64,000 nt of DNA, taken from positions 1 through 64,000 of the forward strand of contig JAQYEZ010000063.1 in the NCBI GenBank assembly GCA_028723425.1, written 5' to 3'. The stretch comes from Peptoniphilaceae bacterium (GTDB lineage Bacteria > Bacillota > Clostridia > Tissierellales > Peptoniphilaceae). Position numbers and translations under genes: made by a program. The notes under the pieces were generated by a model. It searched no databases. It saw only the letters and a list, made by a program, of their open reading frames with translations, and was not told where the DNA came from. Positions 55,790-64,000 of the stretch are shown piece after piece (within the stretch, counting starts at the first letter, position 1; every line of letters begins with the position of its first letter).

Positions 55790-56073
55790 TATAAAACTAT
55801 TTTCTTTTCTTTACTCTGTCTGTATATAGTTATTATATTTCCTATATGCGAAACAAATTCTGCGTTAAGTTTTTCTAACAATGTTTCTATAATATAATCT
55901 GGATCGTCCAAATTATTATTTAATATTTTTATTTTTATAAGCTCTTTTTTTTCAAGAGCTTCTTCAATTGCACCTACAAGTTCATCTGTTACAGAATTTT
56001 TTCCTATATTAAAAATAGGATTCTCCTTGTGGGCTATTTTTTTTAATTTTGCTCTATCCTTTCCTGTTAGCAT
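55789..56073 (-). CDS. yhbY: YhbY family RNA-binding protein (CRM domain)
   Basis: A 94-residue CRM-domain protein associated with 50S assembly. LTGKDRAKLKKIAHKENPIFNIGKNSVTDELV is the conserved first half with the GxxG-like loop. It lies between obgE and nadD, the usual ribosome-biogenesis neighbourhood. Confidence 0.9.
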   Translation of the reverse strand: MLTGKDRAKLKKIAHKENPIFNIGKNSVTDELVGAIEEALEKKELIKIKILNNNLDDPDYIIETLLEKLNAEFVSHIGNIITIYRQSKEKKIVL

Positions 56074-56081
56074 CCTAGCTC

Positions 56082-57362
56082 CTATTCATAATAATCAAAA
56101 ACTAAATCACCTATGGCTACTGTATCTCCTTCTTCTATGCCCATTTCTTTAAATTTATCAAATACTCCCATATTTCTTAATGTAGTTTCAAAGAATAACC
56201 TACTATCATAGTCTTCTAAATTTACTTTTTCTATAAGCTTATCAATTCTTTTACCATAGGCAACATATATACCATCTTCATAAGTATAGTTTAAATCAAA
56301 TTCTTCTTTTTTACTATAATATTCTTCTAAGAAATTCTCATCTATTACTTCCTTACTTTCATACTGAACTTCTTCAAGTTTACTTAAAGTAGTAGCAACA
56401 TAATCTATCAAATCTTTTATCCCAGAAGTGGTAGCTGCAGATATCCTAAAAATTTGATATTTGTCTTTATATTTTTCTATAAATTTAGAAGCATTGTCAT
56501 TAAAATCTAAATCCACTTTATTTAAAGCAACAATCTGCGTTTTTTCTTTTAAAGCTTTATTATATAAGGCCAACTCATCATTAATCAATTCAAAATCTTC
56601 TAAAGGGTCTCTACCTTCTATAGCAGAAATATCTACTAAATGAATGAGTATCCTACATCTTTCAATATGTTTTAAAAAATCATGCCCTAAGCCTATACCT
56701 TGGCTTGCTCCCTCGATTAGACCAGGTATATCTGCCACAACGAAAGACTTTCCTTGGTCAATTTTTACAACCCCTAAATTAGGGTCAAGAGTTGTAAAAT
56801 GATAATTTGCAATTTTTGGTCTTGCTTGTGAAATTACAGAAATTAAGGTTGATTTTCCAACGTTAGGTAGTCCAACCAAACCTACATCCGCAAGGATCTT
56901 TAGTTCCATAATAATGCTTATTGTTTGTCCTTCTTTGCCTTTTTGTGCAAAACGAGGAGCTTGTCTTGTTGATGTACTAAAATGAACATTTCCTTTACCA
57001 CCCTTGCCACCTTTAGCAATAAGAATTTTCATGCCATCTTTATTTAAATCAACTATAGCTTTTTCTGAACTCGCTTCTTTTATGATTGTTCCAACAGGAA
57101 CTTTAAGATATAGGTCTTGGCCCTTTTTGCCATACCTTTTTTTATTCATGCCATTTTGACCATTTTCTGCCTTGTATTTTGTTTTATATTTAAATTCCTC
57201 TAAGGTAGAAAGATCTTTAGTGGCTTTTATATATATATCACCACCATTGCCACCATCTCCACCTGCTGGCCCTCCTGTCGGCTCAAACTTTTCCCTACGA
57301 AAAGCTACTGCCCCATCGCCTCCATTACCCGCTATTAGGTCTATTTTTGCTAAATCTATCAT
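56082..57362 (-). CDS. obgE: GTPase ObgE/CgtA
   Basis: A ribosome-assembly GTPase of 426 residues. The glycine-rich Obg fold (AGNGGDGAVAFRREK, GGPAGGDGGNGGD), G domain (GLPNVGKST, DIPGLIEGA, NKVD) and C-terminal OCT domain (about 350-426) are all present. A terminator-like hairpin lies between rpmA and this gene. Confidence 0.95.
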   Translation of the reverse strand: MIDLAKIDLIAGNGGDGAVAFRREKFEPTGGPAGGDGGNGGDIYIKATKDLSTLEEFKYKTKYKAENGQNGMNKKRYGKKGQDLYLKVPVGTIIKEASSEKAIVDLNKDGMKILIAKGGKGGKGNVHFSTSTRQAPRFAQKGKEGQTISIIMELKILADVGLVGLPNVGKSTLISVISQARPKIANYHFTTLDPNLGVVKIDQGKSFVVADIPGLIEGASQGIGLGHDFLKHIERCRILIHLVDISAIEGRDPLEDFELINDELALYNKALKEKTQIVALNKVDLDFNDNASKFIEKYKDKYQIFRISAATTSGIKDLIDYVATTLSKLEEVQYESKEVIDENFLEEYYSKKEEFDLNYTYEDGIYVAYGKRIDKLIEKVNLEDYDSRLFFETTLRNMGVFDKFKEMGIEEGDTVAIGDLVFDYYE

Positions 57363-57377
57363 AATAAATTCCTTTTA

Positions 57378-57404
57378 TTAAAAAAGCTTGCCAACCGGCA
57401 AGCT
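57378..57404 (-). terminator. Terminator or attenuator between rpmA and obgE
   Basis: On the minus strand AGCTTGCC-GGTT-GGCAAGCT is followed by TTTTTA. Partial termination here would lower obgE relative to the ribosomal proteins. Confidence 0.8.
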
Positions 57405-57416
57405 ATAGTCTCTCTC

Positions 57417-57710
57417 TTAAGCAATATCTTGCTTTGGATATACAGAAACTTGTTTTTTATTTTTACCTTTTCTTTCGAATTTTACAATTCCTTCGCAAGA
57501 TGCAAATAAAGTATCGTCACTTCCTCTTTTTACATTATGACCTGGATGAATCTTTGTTCCTCTTTGTCTAACAATTATTGTTCCTGAGTTTACAAATTGT
57601 CCATCTGCTCTTTTAACACCAAGTCTTTTTGATTGACTATCTCTACCGTTTTTAGAAGAAGAAACTCCTTTTTTACTTGAAAATCTTTGTAAATTAATGT
57701 TTAATAACAT
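57417..57710 (-). CDS. rpmA: 50S ribosomal protein L27, with cleavable N-terminal extension
   Basis: A 97-residue L27. [24 protein letters not shown] and [15 protein letters not shown] are typical. The N-terminus [10 protein letters not shown] precedes SSKKG, matching the Bacillota extension that the protease Prp removes after the Phe. Prp is encoded two bases upstream. GAGGAGG precedes the ATG. Confidence 0.96.
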   Translation of the reverse strand: MLLNINLQRFSSKKGVSSSKNGRDSQSKRLGVKRADGQFVNSGTIIVRQRGTKIHPGHNVKRGSDDTLFASCEGIVKFERKGKNKKQVSVYPKQDIA

Positions 57711-57712
57711 AC

Positions 57713-58024
57713 CTATACCTCCTCGTAATCTAAATTAACATATTTGTTGTAGTTTCCTAATAATGTCTGAATACCAGTTTCAAAAAATTTAAAAATAACA
57801 TCTGTCTCTTCTGTACTATTCTCAATTAGTAAAGTCATAACATTTCCATCGTCGATGAAATCTAAATCATTTAAATACAAATCTAAAGTATTTACAGTTG
57901 AATATGCAAGGATACTTACTGCGGAGCAGACAATATCGCTGCCTTCTTCTGCAAAATCTGCATGACCCTTAATTGAAAAACCAACCAGATTATTATTTTT
58001 TCTTTTTAAAGTAACAAAAATCAT
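57713..58024 (-). CDS. prp: Ribosomal-processing cysteine protease Prp
   Basis: A 103-residue protease that cleaves the L27 extension. The catalytic His21 in GHADFAEEG and Cys33 in DIVCSAVS match the family dyad. It lies between rplU and rpmA as in most Bacillota. The ATG at 58024 overlaps the rplU stop (TAATG); an in-frame TTG two codons earlier is rejected. Confidence 0.94.
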   Translation of the reverse strand: MIFVTLKRKNNNLVGFSIKGHADFAEEGSDIVCSAVSILAYSTVNTLDLYLNDLDFIDDGNVMTLLIENSTEETDVIFKFFETGIQTLLGNYNKYVNLDYEEV

Positions 58025-58335
58025 TAACAATTAATATTGTTAATTTCAACTAAAGTATATGGTTGTCTATGACCTTGTTTAGATTTTGAACCTTTTTTAG
58101 GTCTATATTTAAACACAATTACTTTTTTGTTTTTAGCTTGGTCTTTAACTGTTGCAGAAACTTTTGCATTTTCTACTAATGGAGTTCCAACTTTAATATC
58201 ATCATCGGATTTTACCATAAGTACTTCATCAAATTCAACAGTGTCGCCAACTTCAGCGTTTAGCTTTTCTACTCTTACTAAATCGCCTTCTGATACTTTA
58301 TATTGTTTTCCACCTGTCTTGATAATAGCGTACAT
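58024..58335 (-). CDS. rplU: 50S ribosomal protein L21
   Basis: A 103-residue L21: [18 protein letters not shown] and [25 protein letters not shown] are diagnostic. AGGAGGTG precedes the ATG. It heads the long rplU-prp-rpmA-obgE run and is preceded by a strong promoter and a structured leader. Confidence 0.97.
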   Translation of the reverse strand: MYAIIKTGGKQYKVSEGDLVRVEKLNAEVGDTVEFDEVLMVKSDDDIKVGTPLVENAKVSATVKDQAKNKKVIVFKYRPKKGSKSKQGHRQPYTLVEINNINC

Positions 58336-58339
58336 TGTA

Positions 58340-58400
58340 CACCTCCTAAAAAATTCTCGCCAGTATAAAGGTGATCAGTACCCATACTGAGCGGTTTACC
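58340..58400 (-). promoter_or_regulatory. Structured leader of rplU (L21 leader-like)
   Basis: In the minus-strand RNA, CAGTA pairs with TACTG (plus 58376-58389) around a TGGG loop. The same arm can instead pair with ATACTG at plus 58361-58366. An AGGT/ACCT outer pairing is also possible. L21 leaders upstream of rplU are known in Bacillota; the position and size fit, but I cannot confirm the family. Confidence 0.5.
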
Positions 58401-58405
58401 TATAT

Positions 58406-58434
58406 ATAATACCAATCTTCTAAAATCTTGTCAA
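58406..58434 (-). promoter_or_regulatory. Promoter of the rplU operon
   Basis: Minus-strand TTGACA (58429-58434), 17-base spacer, TATTAT (58406-58411), immediately after the thiI stop. Confidence 0.8.
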
Positions 58435-58435
58435 A

Positions 58436-59596
58436 TTAAATATTGATTATTTCCATCTTTTCAATGGCTTTATTTTCAAGCTCCTCTATGTTTAAGTTTT
58501 CTTCATAAAGTTTTACAAATTTTATTCTTGGTTTGGTTATTGGATTTGATGGGGCAAAAATTGAACAGCAATCATCGTATGGCTCTATACTTTTTTGGTA
58601 GGAACCAATCTCAACTGACTTTTCTATAATTTCAGCTTTATCTAAAGCAATTACAGGTCTTAATACGGGTAAAGCTATGGCATCTTCTATTACAGACATA
58701 GATTCTAGAGTTTGGGAAGCTACTTGTCCTAGACTTTCTCCTGTCACTACAGCTTGGTAATTATTTTCTTTTGAAATTTTTTCTGCTATTCTCATCATAA
58801 ATCTTCTGGACAATATAGTAGTGTAATTTCTTGGGCAATTTTCGTTAATTGCTTTGTATATATCTGCAAGATTAACCGAGTAGACTCTCATATCTCCTGT
58901 ATACTTACTCATAATTTCTGCAAGCTCTATAGCTTTTTGATGAGCCCTTTTTGAAGTAAAAGGATAAGAATGGAAATGGATAGCATCAAGCTTCATGCCT
59001 CTTTTTGCCATCATAAAACCAGCTACTGGAGAATCTATGCCGCCTGATAAGAGCAAAAGCCCTTGACCGCTTGACCCAAGAGGTAAACCTCCTTGGCCTT
59101 TATATCTTTTTGAATATACATATGCCTTAGATTTAATATCTACGAAGACTTTAAAATCAGGTTTATGAACATCAACTTTCACATTTTCATAGTTTTTTAA
59201 TATATATCCTCCAAGCATCGAACTAAGTTGTGTTGATTGTAAGGGAAATGATTTGTCTACTCTTTTTGTAACCACCTTAAAAGTTTTGTTTTGATAGTCG
59301 TTTCTTTCATCTATTACACATTTGCAAGCTTCTTTTATAGAATCTATATTTTTCTCACATTTTAGTACCTTTGATATATATATTATTCCAAAAACCTTTT
59401 GTATTTCAGGAATCATTATATCAAGCTTTTCATAATCAGCCTTGATATATAGTACCGAACTCTCTATATATATATCATCATAACCTATATCTCTAATATT
59501 TTTTTCAATATTTCTTCTAGCTGTGGCAAAAAATGTATTTCTATTTTTACCTTTTAAAAACAATTCACCAAAGCTTATGGCTATCAACCACTCCAT
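58436..59596 (-). CDS. thiI: tRNA 4-thiouridine synthase ThiI (short form, no rhodanese domain)
   Basis: Uses persulfide sulfur to make 4-thiouridine at U8 of tRNA. A THUMP domain (about 60-165) precedes the PP-loop LLLSGGIDSPVAGFMM. The length of 386 residues means the C-terminal rhodanese domain of E. coli ThiI is missing, as in B. subtilis, where a dedicated desulfurase NifZ delivers sulfur directly. The adjacent upstream gene is such a desulfurase, and the two overlap as TAATG. Confidence 0.94.
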   Translation of the reverse strand: MEWLIAISFGELFLKGKNRNTFFATARRNIEKNIRDIGYDDIYIESSVLYIKADYEKLDIMIPEIQKVFGIIYISKVLKCEKNIDSIKEACKCVIDERNDYQNKTFKVVTKRVDKSFPLQSTQLSSMLGGYILKNYENVKVDVHKPDFKVFVDIKSKAYVYSKRYKGQGGLPLGSSGQGLLLLSGGIDSPVAGFMMAKRGMKLDAIHFHSYPFTSKRAHQKAIELAEIMSKYTGDMRVYSVNLADIYKAINENCPRNYTTILSRRFMMRIAEKISKENNYQAVVTGESLGQVASQTLESMSVIEDAIALPVLRPVIALDKAEIIEKSVEIGSYQKSIEPYDDCCSIFAPSNPITKPRIKFVKLYEENLNIEELENKAIEKMEIINI

Positions 59597-60714
59597 TACA
59601 TAACCTTCCTTATTATTTCAATACTGTTTTTTAAAATATTTATTGTTTTATCTATATCTTTTTTTGTAATATCTGATGAAAAAGAAAATCTCAAGGATCC
59701 ATCAATAAATTTATTATCTACATTTAGATTTTCCAATACTCTACTTTTTGCGCCTTTTGAACATGCAGAACCTGATGAAACATATATTTCTTCTTCTTCT
59801 AACATATGAAGTAATACTTCTGATTTAATATTAGCAAAGCCAACATTTAAGATATAGTAAGAGACTTTATCAGATGGAGATATAAAAGTATAATTGCTAA
59901 TATTTTCTTTTACTAACTTTCTAAAATATAAATTCAATTCTTTTATATATGATCTTTCATTTTTTTCTTTCATTAATTCTAAAGCCTTAGCCATGGCTAC
60001 AATGGCTGGAGAGTTATATGTTCCAGAAGATATGATTTCTTGTCTACCACCATACAAAAGAGGTTTTAACTTAGAAATAAAATTCTTACTCACATATAAA
60101 CCACCTACGCCCTTAGGACCATGAATTTTGTGCCCAGAAAAACTTAAAGCATCTACACCAAGACTTTTAACCTTGCAATCCTCTTTTGCTAAAGCTTGAG
60201 TTGCATCAATATGCAATAATATATCTTTATTATATTCTTTAACTATTTTTGATATTTCTTTTATATTTTGTATAGTTCCAGTTTCGTTGTTAACATAAAT
60301 AATAGATACAAGTTTAGTGTCTTCGGTCAATGATTTTTCCAAATCTTTTAAGTCTATATAACCATACTTATCATTTTTTAGGTATTTAACTTCTTTATAT
60401 TCATAATTATTGAATGCATCATAAACTGAGGCATGTTCTATTCCTGTACTTATTGCTTCTGCTTGTTTTGAAGCAAGAGAGCTTATTATAATATTATTTG
60501 ATTCTGTTGCTCCTTTGGTAAAATATATCTCATTTTCTTCGCATCCTAATTCTTTGGCAAAAGTTCTTTTGCTCTCTTTGATCAAATTTTCTGCTTCCAT
60601 ACCAAAAGAGTGTAAGGCAGATGGGTTGGCAAAAAAATTCTTCTCCACATTTTTTTCTGCATCTATTACTTCATCATACATTCTTGTTGTTGCTGCATTG
60701 TCTAAATAAATCAT
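59596..60714 (-). CDS. Cysteine desulfurase (NifS/NifZ-like)
   Basis: A 372-residue PLP enzyme mobilising sulfur from cysteine. MIYLDNAATT starts the protein, SFSGHKIHGPKGVGGLYV holds the PLP lysine and SSGSACSKGAKSRVL the persulfide Cys. ATG 60714 is chosen because the frame upstream to 60768 crosses the promoter. Coupling to thiI suggests tRNA thiolation rather than general Fe-S assembly; no scaffold gene is nearby. Confidence 0.93.
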   Translation of the reverse strand: MIYLDNAATTRMYDEVIDAEKNVEKNFFANPSALHSFGMEAENLIKESKRTFAKELGCEENEIYFTKGATESNNIIISSLASKQAEAISTGIEHASVYDAFNNYEYKEVKYLKNDKYGYIDLKDLEKSLTEDTKLVSIIYVNNETGTIQNIKEISKIVKEYNKDILLHIDATQALAKEDCKVKSLGVDALSFSGHKIHGPKGVGGLYVSKNFISKLKPLLYGGRQEIISSGTYNSPAIVAMAKALELMKEKNERSYIKELNLYFRKLVKENISNYTFISPSDKVSYYILNVGFANIKSEVLLHMLEEEEIYVSSGSACSKGAKSRVLENLNVDNKFIDGSLRFSFSSDITKKDIDKTINILKNSIEIIRKVM

Positions 60715-60739
60715 CCTAATCACATCCTTTAACTTAAAT

Positions 60740-60768
60740 ATTATAATATTTAAAACACATTCTGGCAA
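60740..60768 (-). promoter_or_regulatory. Promoter of the desulfurase-thiI operon
   Basis: Minus-strand TTGCCA (60763-60768), 17-base spacer, TATAAT (60740-60745). Confidence 0.7.
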
Positions 60769-60775
60769 ATTTAGG

Positions 60776-60781
60776 TATAAT
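60776..60781 (+). promoter_or_regulatory. -10 box of the yprB-like gene, compatible with a leaderless transcript
   Basis: TATAAT ends six bases before the ATG at 60788, and there is no Shine-Dalgarno sequence. No good -35 box is visible. Confidence 0.4.
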
Positions 60782-60787
60782 AATTAC

Positions 60788-61702
60788 ATGATAACAAAAA
60801 AAATAAGATATCAAGCTAATAAACTTAAAAAAAATCAAATAGTTTTAGATATAGAAACAACCGGTCTTTCATCCTTATATGATAAAGTTGTTGTTCTTGG
60901 ACTTATAGGCTACGAAAATAAAACTTCTTATATTATACAATATTTTGCAGAAAATGACCTAGAAGAAAAAAGACTTTTAGAAATATTTCTAAAAAAATCC
61001 TTTGATAAGCAAATAATAACTTATAATGGAGATAGCTTTGATTTGCCCTTTTTAAAAACTAGACTTAAGGCTTATAAATTGCAAGATAATATAGTCTACA
61101 AGGGAATTGATATTTATAAAATAATTAGGTCTAAAAAGCACCTTATTGATTTTTATTCTATGAAGCTTGTAGATATAGAAAAGCTTATTGATATTAACAG
61201 AAATGATCCTTCTAGATATAAAAGTGTAAGTAAACTAACAAAAGAAATAAAAAAGAGAGAAAATCCTAGGCCAATCCTTATTCATAATCAAAATGATCTT
61301 ATAGCAACAGAAAAATTAATAGATATAGATCTAATAATCAAGAATATGCTTTCTCTTACAGCTAATAATTATACTTTTTATCTATTAGATATAAGTATCA
61401 GCAATAATATAGCAAAAGTTATACTTGAGTCATCAAATGAATTAGTAGAATCTTATTTCACAAAAAAAAACTATCAGCTACAAACTAAAGCTAGACAAAT
61501 AATCATTTATTTTACTGTCCTTTATGGAAAGATAAGTCCAAATATAGGAGGCTATGTAAGCAAAAATATTTTTAATTTGAAAGATTCAAGCAATTACAAG
61601 ATTAATCCAAATCTCCTTGTTATAAAAGAAGGAAAAATGTACAACACTAAAAATATATTAAATTATTCTTTGGCAATAATTAAAGAGAACTTAAATCTAT
61701 AA
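60788..61702 (+). CDS. RNase H-like exonuclease domain protein (YprB-like)
   Basis: A 304-residue protein with a DEDD exonuclease core: VLDIETTGL (first acidic motif, about residue 20), ITYNGDSFDLPFLKTRLKAY (second motif) and HNQNDLIATEKL (third motif). This matches the YprB family of predicted 3'-5' exonucleases. The C-terminal third (about 200-304) is Asn/Ile/Lys-rich and unassigned. The start has no ribosome binding site. It converges on ung with a six-base overlap. Confidence 0.85.
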   Translation: MITKKIRYQANKLKKNQIVLDIETTGLSSLYDKVVVLGLIGYENKTSYIIQYFAENDLEEKRLLEIFLKKSFDKQIITYNGDSFDLPFLKTRLKAYKLQDNIVYKGIDIYKIIRSKKHLIDFYSMKLVDIEKLIDINRNDPSRYKSVSKLTKEIKKRENPRPILIHNQNDLIATEKLIDIDLIIKNMLSLTANNYTFYLLDISISNNIAKVILESSNELVESYFTKKNYQLQTKARQIIIYFTVLYGKISPNIGGYVSKNIFNLKDSSNYKINPNLLVIKEGKMYNTKNILNYSLAIIKENLNL

Positions 61703-62374
61703 GTTCTCTATTTGCCAATCAATTGCTTTCATATTGTTTGATATTAAAAAATCATTAGTTTTTGAGAAAGGTTTTGACCCAAAAAATCCCCTATAGGCTG
61801 ATAGTGGTGATGGATGAGGACTTTTTATTACTAAATGATTTTTATTAGTTATGAAACTTGATTTTGACTGAGCATAACTTCCCCAAAGTATAAAGACTAT
61901 GGGTCTTTTTCTCTGATTAAGGTTTTCGATTATTCTATCAGTTAAAATCGTCCATCCTATATCTTTGTGAGAATTTGCTCTATTTGCCCTAACAGTCAAG
62001 GTTGAATTTAATAATAAAACTCCTTGTTTGGCCCATTTCTCAAGATTACCATGATTAGGAATATAACAATTCAAATCATCGTGTAGCTCTTTATAAATAT
62101 TTATCAAAGATGGAGGTATGGCAACACCTTTTCTAACAGAAAAAGAAAAACCATGAGCTTGACCTTTTCCATGATAAGGATCTTGACCTAAAATTAGAAC
62201 TCTAACATCTTCATATGAAACAGCTTTTAGGGCATTAAAAATATCATACATATCAGGATATATTTCATAATTTTGATATTCATGAATTAGTATTCTGCGA
62301 AGTTTTTTGTAATAGTCTTTATTCCACTCATCTTTTAATATTTCATCCCAATCATTACCAATATTAACAGACAT
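61697..62374 (-). CDS. ung: Uracil-DNA glycosylase, family 1
   Basis: Removes uracil from DNA. GQDPYHGKGQAHG holds the catalytic Asp, and HPSPLSAYRGFFG the C-terminal His motif; LLLNSTLTVRANRANSH is the uracil pocket. The length of 225 residues is normal. It is adjacent to lspA with no gap, in an operon with ylmH and sepF upstream. Confidence 0.96.
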   Translation of the reverse strand: MSVNIGNDWDEILKDEWNKDYYKKLRRILIHEYQNYEIYPDMYDIFNALKAVSYEDVRVLILGQDPYHGKGQAHGFSFSVRKGVAIPPSLINIYKELHDDLNCYIPNHGNLEKWAKQGVLLLNSTLTVRANRANSHKDIGWTILTDRIIENLNQRKRPIVFILWGSYAQSKSSFITNKNHLVIKSPHPSPLSAYRGFFGSKPFSKTNDFLISNNMKAIDWQIENL

Positions 62375-62824
62375 TTATTTTTCCTTCTTTTCTTCCAAAA
62401 ATATAATATATATTATCATTAAAACAGAGCCTGAAGTAATAAGAACATCAGCTATATTAAAAACTGGGAAATTGATAAAAGAAAACTCGATAAAATCTAC
62501 TACATAAGAATGAAAGATTCTATCATAAAAATTTCCCAAGGCTCCTGATACTAGCAAAGACAAAGCAATATTTAATAATTTAGGATTTTTTTTATAGTTT
62601 TTAATAAAATAAATTATTATTCCAATTACTACAAGTATAGTCAAAATAACAAAAAATATCCTTCTATTTTGTAATATGCCAAAGGCAGCTCCTCTATTTT
62701 CTACATAAATAAAATTGATAATTTTTGTAAAATAAGGATTTTCTATAAAATTATTAATTGCATAAATTTTGCTTATCCTATCTGCTATTAGCCCTAAAAT
62801 AATTATAAAAATATATAAAGTCAT
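62375..62824 (-). CDS. lspA: Lipoprotein signal peptidase
   Basis: Signal peptidase II, an aspartyl protease with four membrane helices in 149 residues. VENRGAAFGIL, ALGNFYDRI and the second catalytic Asp region VVDFIEF are conserved. It would process the PrsA-like lipoproteins encoded near 17 kb. It overlaps ylmH by four bases. Confidence 0.94.
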   Translation of the reverse strand: MTLYIFIIILGLIADRISKIYAINNFIENPYFTKIINFIYVENRGAAFGILQNRRIFFVILTILVVIGIIIYFIKNYKKNPKLLNIALSLLVSGALGNFYDRIFHSYVVDFIEFSFINFPVFNIADVLITSGSVLMIIYIIFLEEKKEK

Positions 62825-63585
62825 TTGTATTTCCTATATTTAATAAGGTAGTTACCTTTTTTGCTCATGCCTTCTATCGAATCAAATATAAATCTTCCTT
62901 GATGTTTTATAGAAATAATCGAACCTTCTTTAATAACTTTAGAAGGATCTGTTGTATTTACATAGTTAAGCTTAACATCTTTTGACTTAATCATACTCTT
63001 TACTTTATTTCTTGATAAATTAGTTAATTGAGAAATTATAGCATCTAGTCTTAAAGATGATACAAAACCTTTATTTTCTTCGTAAGATAAAGGGACTTTA
63101 CTTAAAATATTATTTCTCTTAAAATCAACACTTACACTTTGATTTTTAATTTTTGTAAGATTATATTTAACAAAGTTTGCATCTTCTTTTAAAACTACAA
63201 ATTCACATTTGTTATCTTTGATGAGAATATCTCCTATACTTTCCCTATCAAGTCCAAGATGAATCAAAGCGCCCAATACATCTGGATGTTTTAAAGCCTT
63301 ACATTCAAATTCCATAACTTTAATATAAGCATCGCTTACTATTTGGCCATGTGGATTTGCTATAAAAATTTTTCTTTCTGTATCTTCATTTCCACCAATG
63401 AATTTTATATCTATTTTATTAGAAAATCCAATTGCTTTTATTACACTTTGTTCAAAAGGATCTAAAAAATAGCTTTTAAGTTCTTGACCATTATAAAAAG
63501 CTCTCTCCAAGATAGAGATAGCTTTTTTGATAGAAGATTTTTTATTTTTATCTTGTATAAAATCTATATTATACTCTAACTTCAT
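62821..63585 (-). CDS. ylmH: S4-domain RNA-binding protein YlmH
   Basis: A 254-residue YlmH protein. HPDVLGALIHLGLDRESIGDI is the family hallmark, and the S4 domain (LRLDAIISQLTNLSRNKVKSMIK, about 178-240) lies at the C-terminus. YlmH is encoded with sepF in the division cluster of Bacillota, and in B. subtilis it has been linked to the RqcH-dependent rescue of stalled 50S subunits. It starts three bases after sepF. Confidence 0.92.
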   Translation of the reverse strand: MKLEYNIDFIQDKNKKSSIKKAISILERAFYNGQELKSYFLDPFEQSVIKAIGFSNKIDIKFIGGNEDTERKIFIANPHGQIVSDAYIKVMEFECKALKHPDVLGALIHLGLDRESIGDILIKDNKCEFVVLKEDANFVKYNLTKIKNQSVSVDFKRNNILSKVPLSYEENKGFVSSLRLDAIISQLTNLSRNKVKSMIKSKDVKLNYVNTTDPSKVIKEGSIISIKHQGRFIFDSIEGMSKKGNYLIKYRKYK

Positions 63586-63588
63586 AAT

Positions 63589-64000
63589 TTATAGTTGGTT
63601 AAAATTTCCAGAAGAAATTTGACCTTGAACAGCCTTATCTATATTTATTCCTTTTGGACAGATTACGAAAATGCTCTTTGAAACTTTTTCAATCCTGCCG
63701 CCTAAGGCATAAACTGCTCCACTAACAAAATCTACAATTTTTTGTTTCATGTTGATTTCTATTAATTCAAGATTTAATACAACCACTTTTTTATTTAAGA
63801 TATCATCTACAATCTTATTTGCATCTTCATCATAGCTTATAGGTTCTTGGATAGAAATTCTAAAGCTTGAACTATTTGTTGAAAAACTTGCATCATTCAT
63901 ACTTACTATATTATCTCCTCCCCTAATTCTTCTTTTTGATGATGAAAAACTACTATCATATGAATTATCATAAGTTGAAAATAAGTCATCAGATGATTTT
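63589..64000 (-). CDS. sepF: Cell division protein SepF, 5' end outside the window
   Basis: The conserved SepF domain is complete: VVVLNLELIEINMKQKIVDFVSGAVYALGGRIEKVSKSIFVICP. SepF tethers FtsZ to the membrane. The frame stays open upstream of the internal ATG at 63900 to the window edge, encoding a Ser/Asp/Tyr-rich linker and a KRRIRGG stretch, so the real start lies beyond 64000. At least 136 residues are present. Confidence 0.92.
   Translation of the reverse strand, partial: KSSDDLFSTYDNSYDSSFSSSKRRIRGGDNIVSMNDASFSTNSSSFRISIQEPISYDEDANKIVDDILNKKVVVLNLELIEINMKQKIVDFVSGAVYALGGRIEKVSKSIFVICPKGINIDKAVQGQISSGNFNQL

Overview
The window is about 64 kb of very AT-rich DNA, densely packed with housekeeping genes of a low-GC Gram-positive bacterium. 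RNase J, RNase Y, SepF, YlmH, IreB, Prp with an extended L27, RqcH, Rrf2, heterodimeric ABC exporters and the gene orders glmU-prs-pth-mfd, mutS-mutL-miaA-ynbB and alaS-ireB-ruvX-yrzB all point to Bacillota. The style (short intergenic regions, many overlapping starts, AT bias) suggests an anaerobic coccus of the Tissierellia/Peptoniphilaceae, for example an Anaerococcus relative. That lineage assignment is inference. I saw no rRNA, tRNA, CRISPR array or complete prophage.

Layout. Positions 1-83 hold the 5' end of an IS transposase running off the left edge. Positions 364-3011 hold an acpS-nnrD fusion, alr and a mazF toxin without an antitoxin gene. Then come purC and purB (3.3-5.5 kb), each preceded by a hairpin, and murC on the opposite strand. 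rpiB-tkt, deoD, glmU-prs-pth-mfd, two prsA-like lipoproteins and hup follow (7.1-19.2 kb). Next are rqcH (minus), gmk-rpoZ-coaBC-priA-ftsY, rpsB-tsf, cysK-cysE, a heterodimeric ABC exporter, rny and a Xer-type recombinase behind a 36-nt palindrome (19.3-36.4 kb).

From 36.4 to 44.1 kb the minus strand carries ynbB, miaA, mutL, mutS, a membrane-anchored unknown and dut. pepT and a small hydrophilic protein lie on the plus strand. From 45.8 to 58.4 kb there is one long minus-strand run: rplU-prp-rpmA-obgE-yhbY-nadD-yqeK-rsfS-comEA-rrf2-alaS-ireB-ruvX-yrzB-fur-rnj-trmR-trhP. It is followed by thiI with its cysteine desulfurase, a divergent yprB-like exonuclease, then ung, lspA, ylmH and the 3' part of sepF at the right edge.

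Functional themes are cell wall precursors (alr, murC, glmU), nucleotide supply (purC, purB, prs, gmk, deoD, dut), translation and ribosome rescue (rpsB, tsf, L21/L27/Prp, pth, rqcH, ylmH, rsfS), RNA decay (rny, rnj), tRNA modification (miaA, trhP/trmR, thiI) and DNA repair (mfd, mutSL, ung, priA). No single large novel system stands out. The best leads are a MutL whose endonuclease motifs have decayed, the solitary MazF, the palindromes at the xer and dut/pepT promoters, the purC leader ORF with an attenuator-like hairpin, and the degenerate second PrsA.
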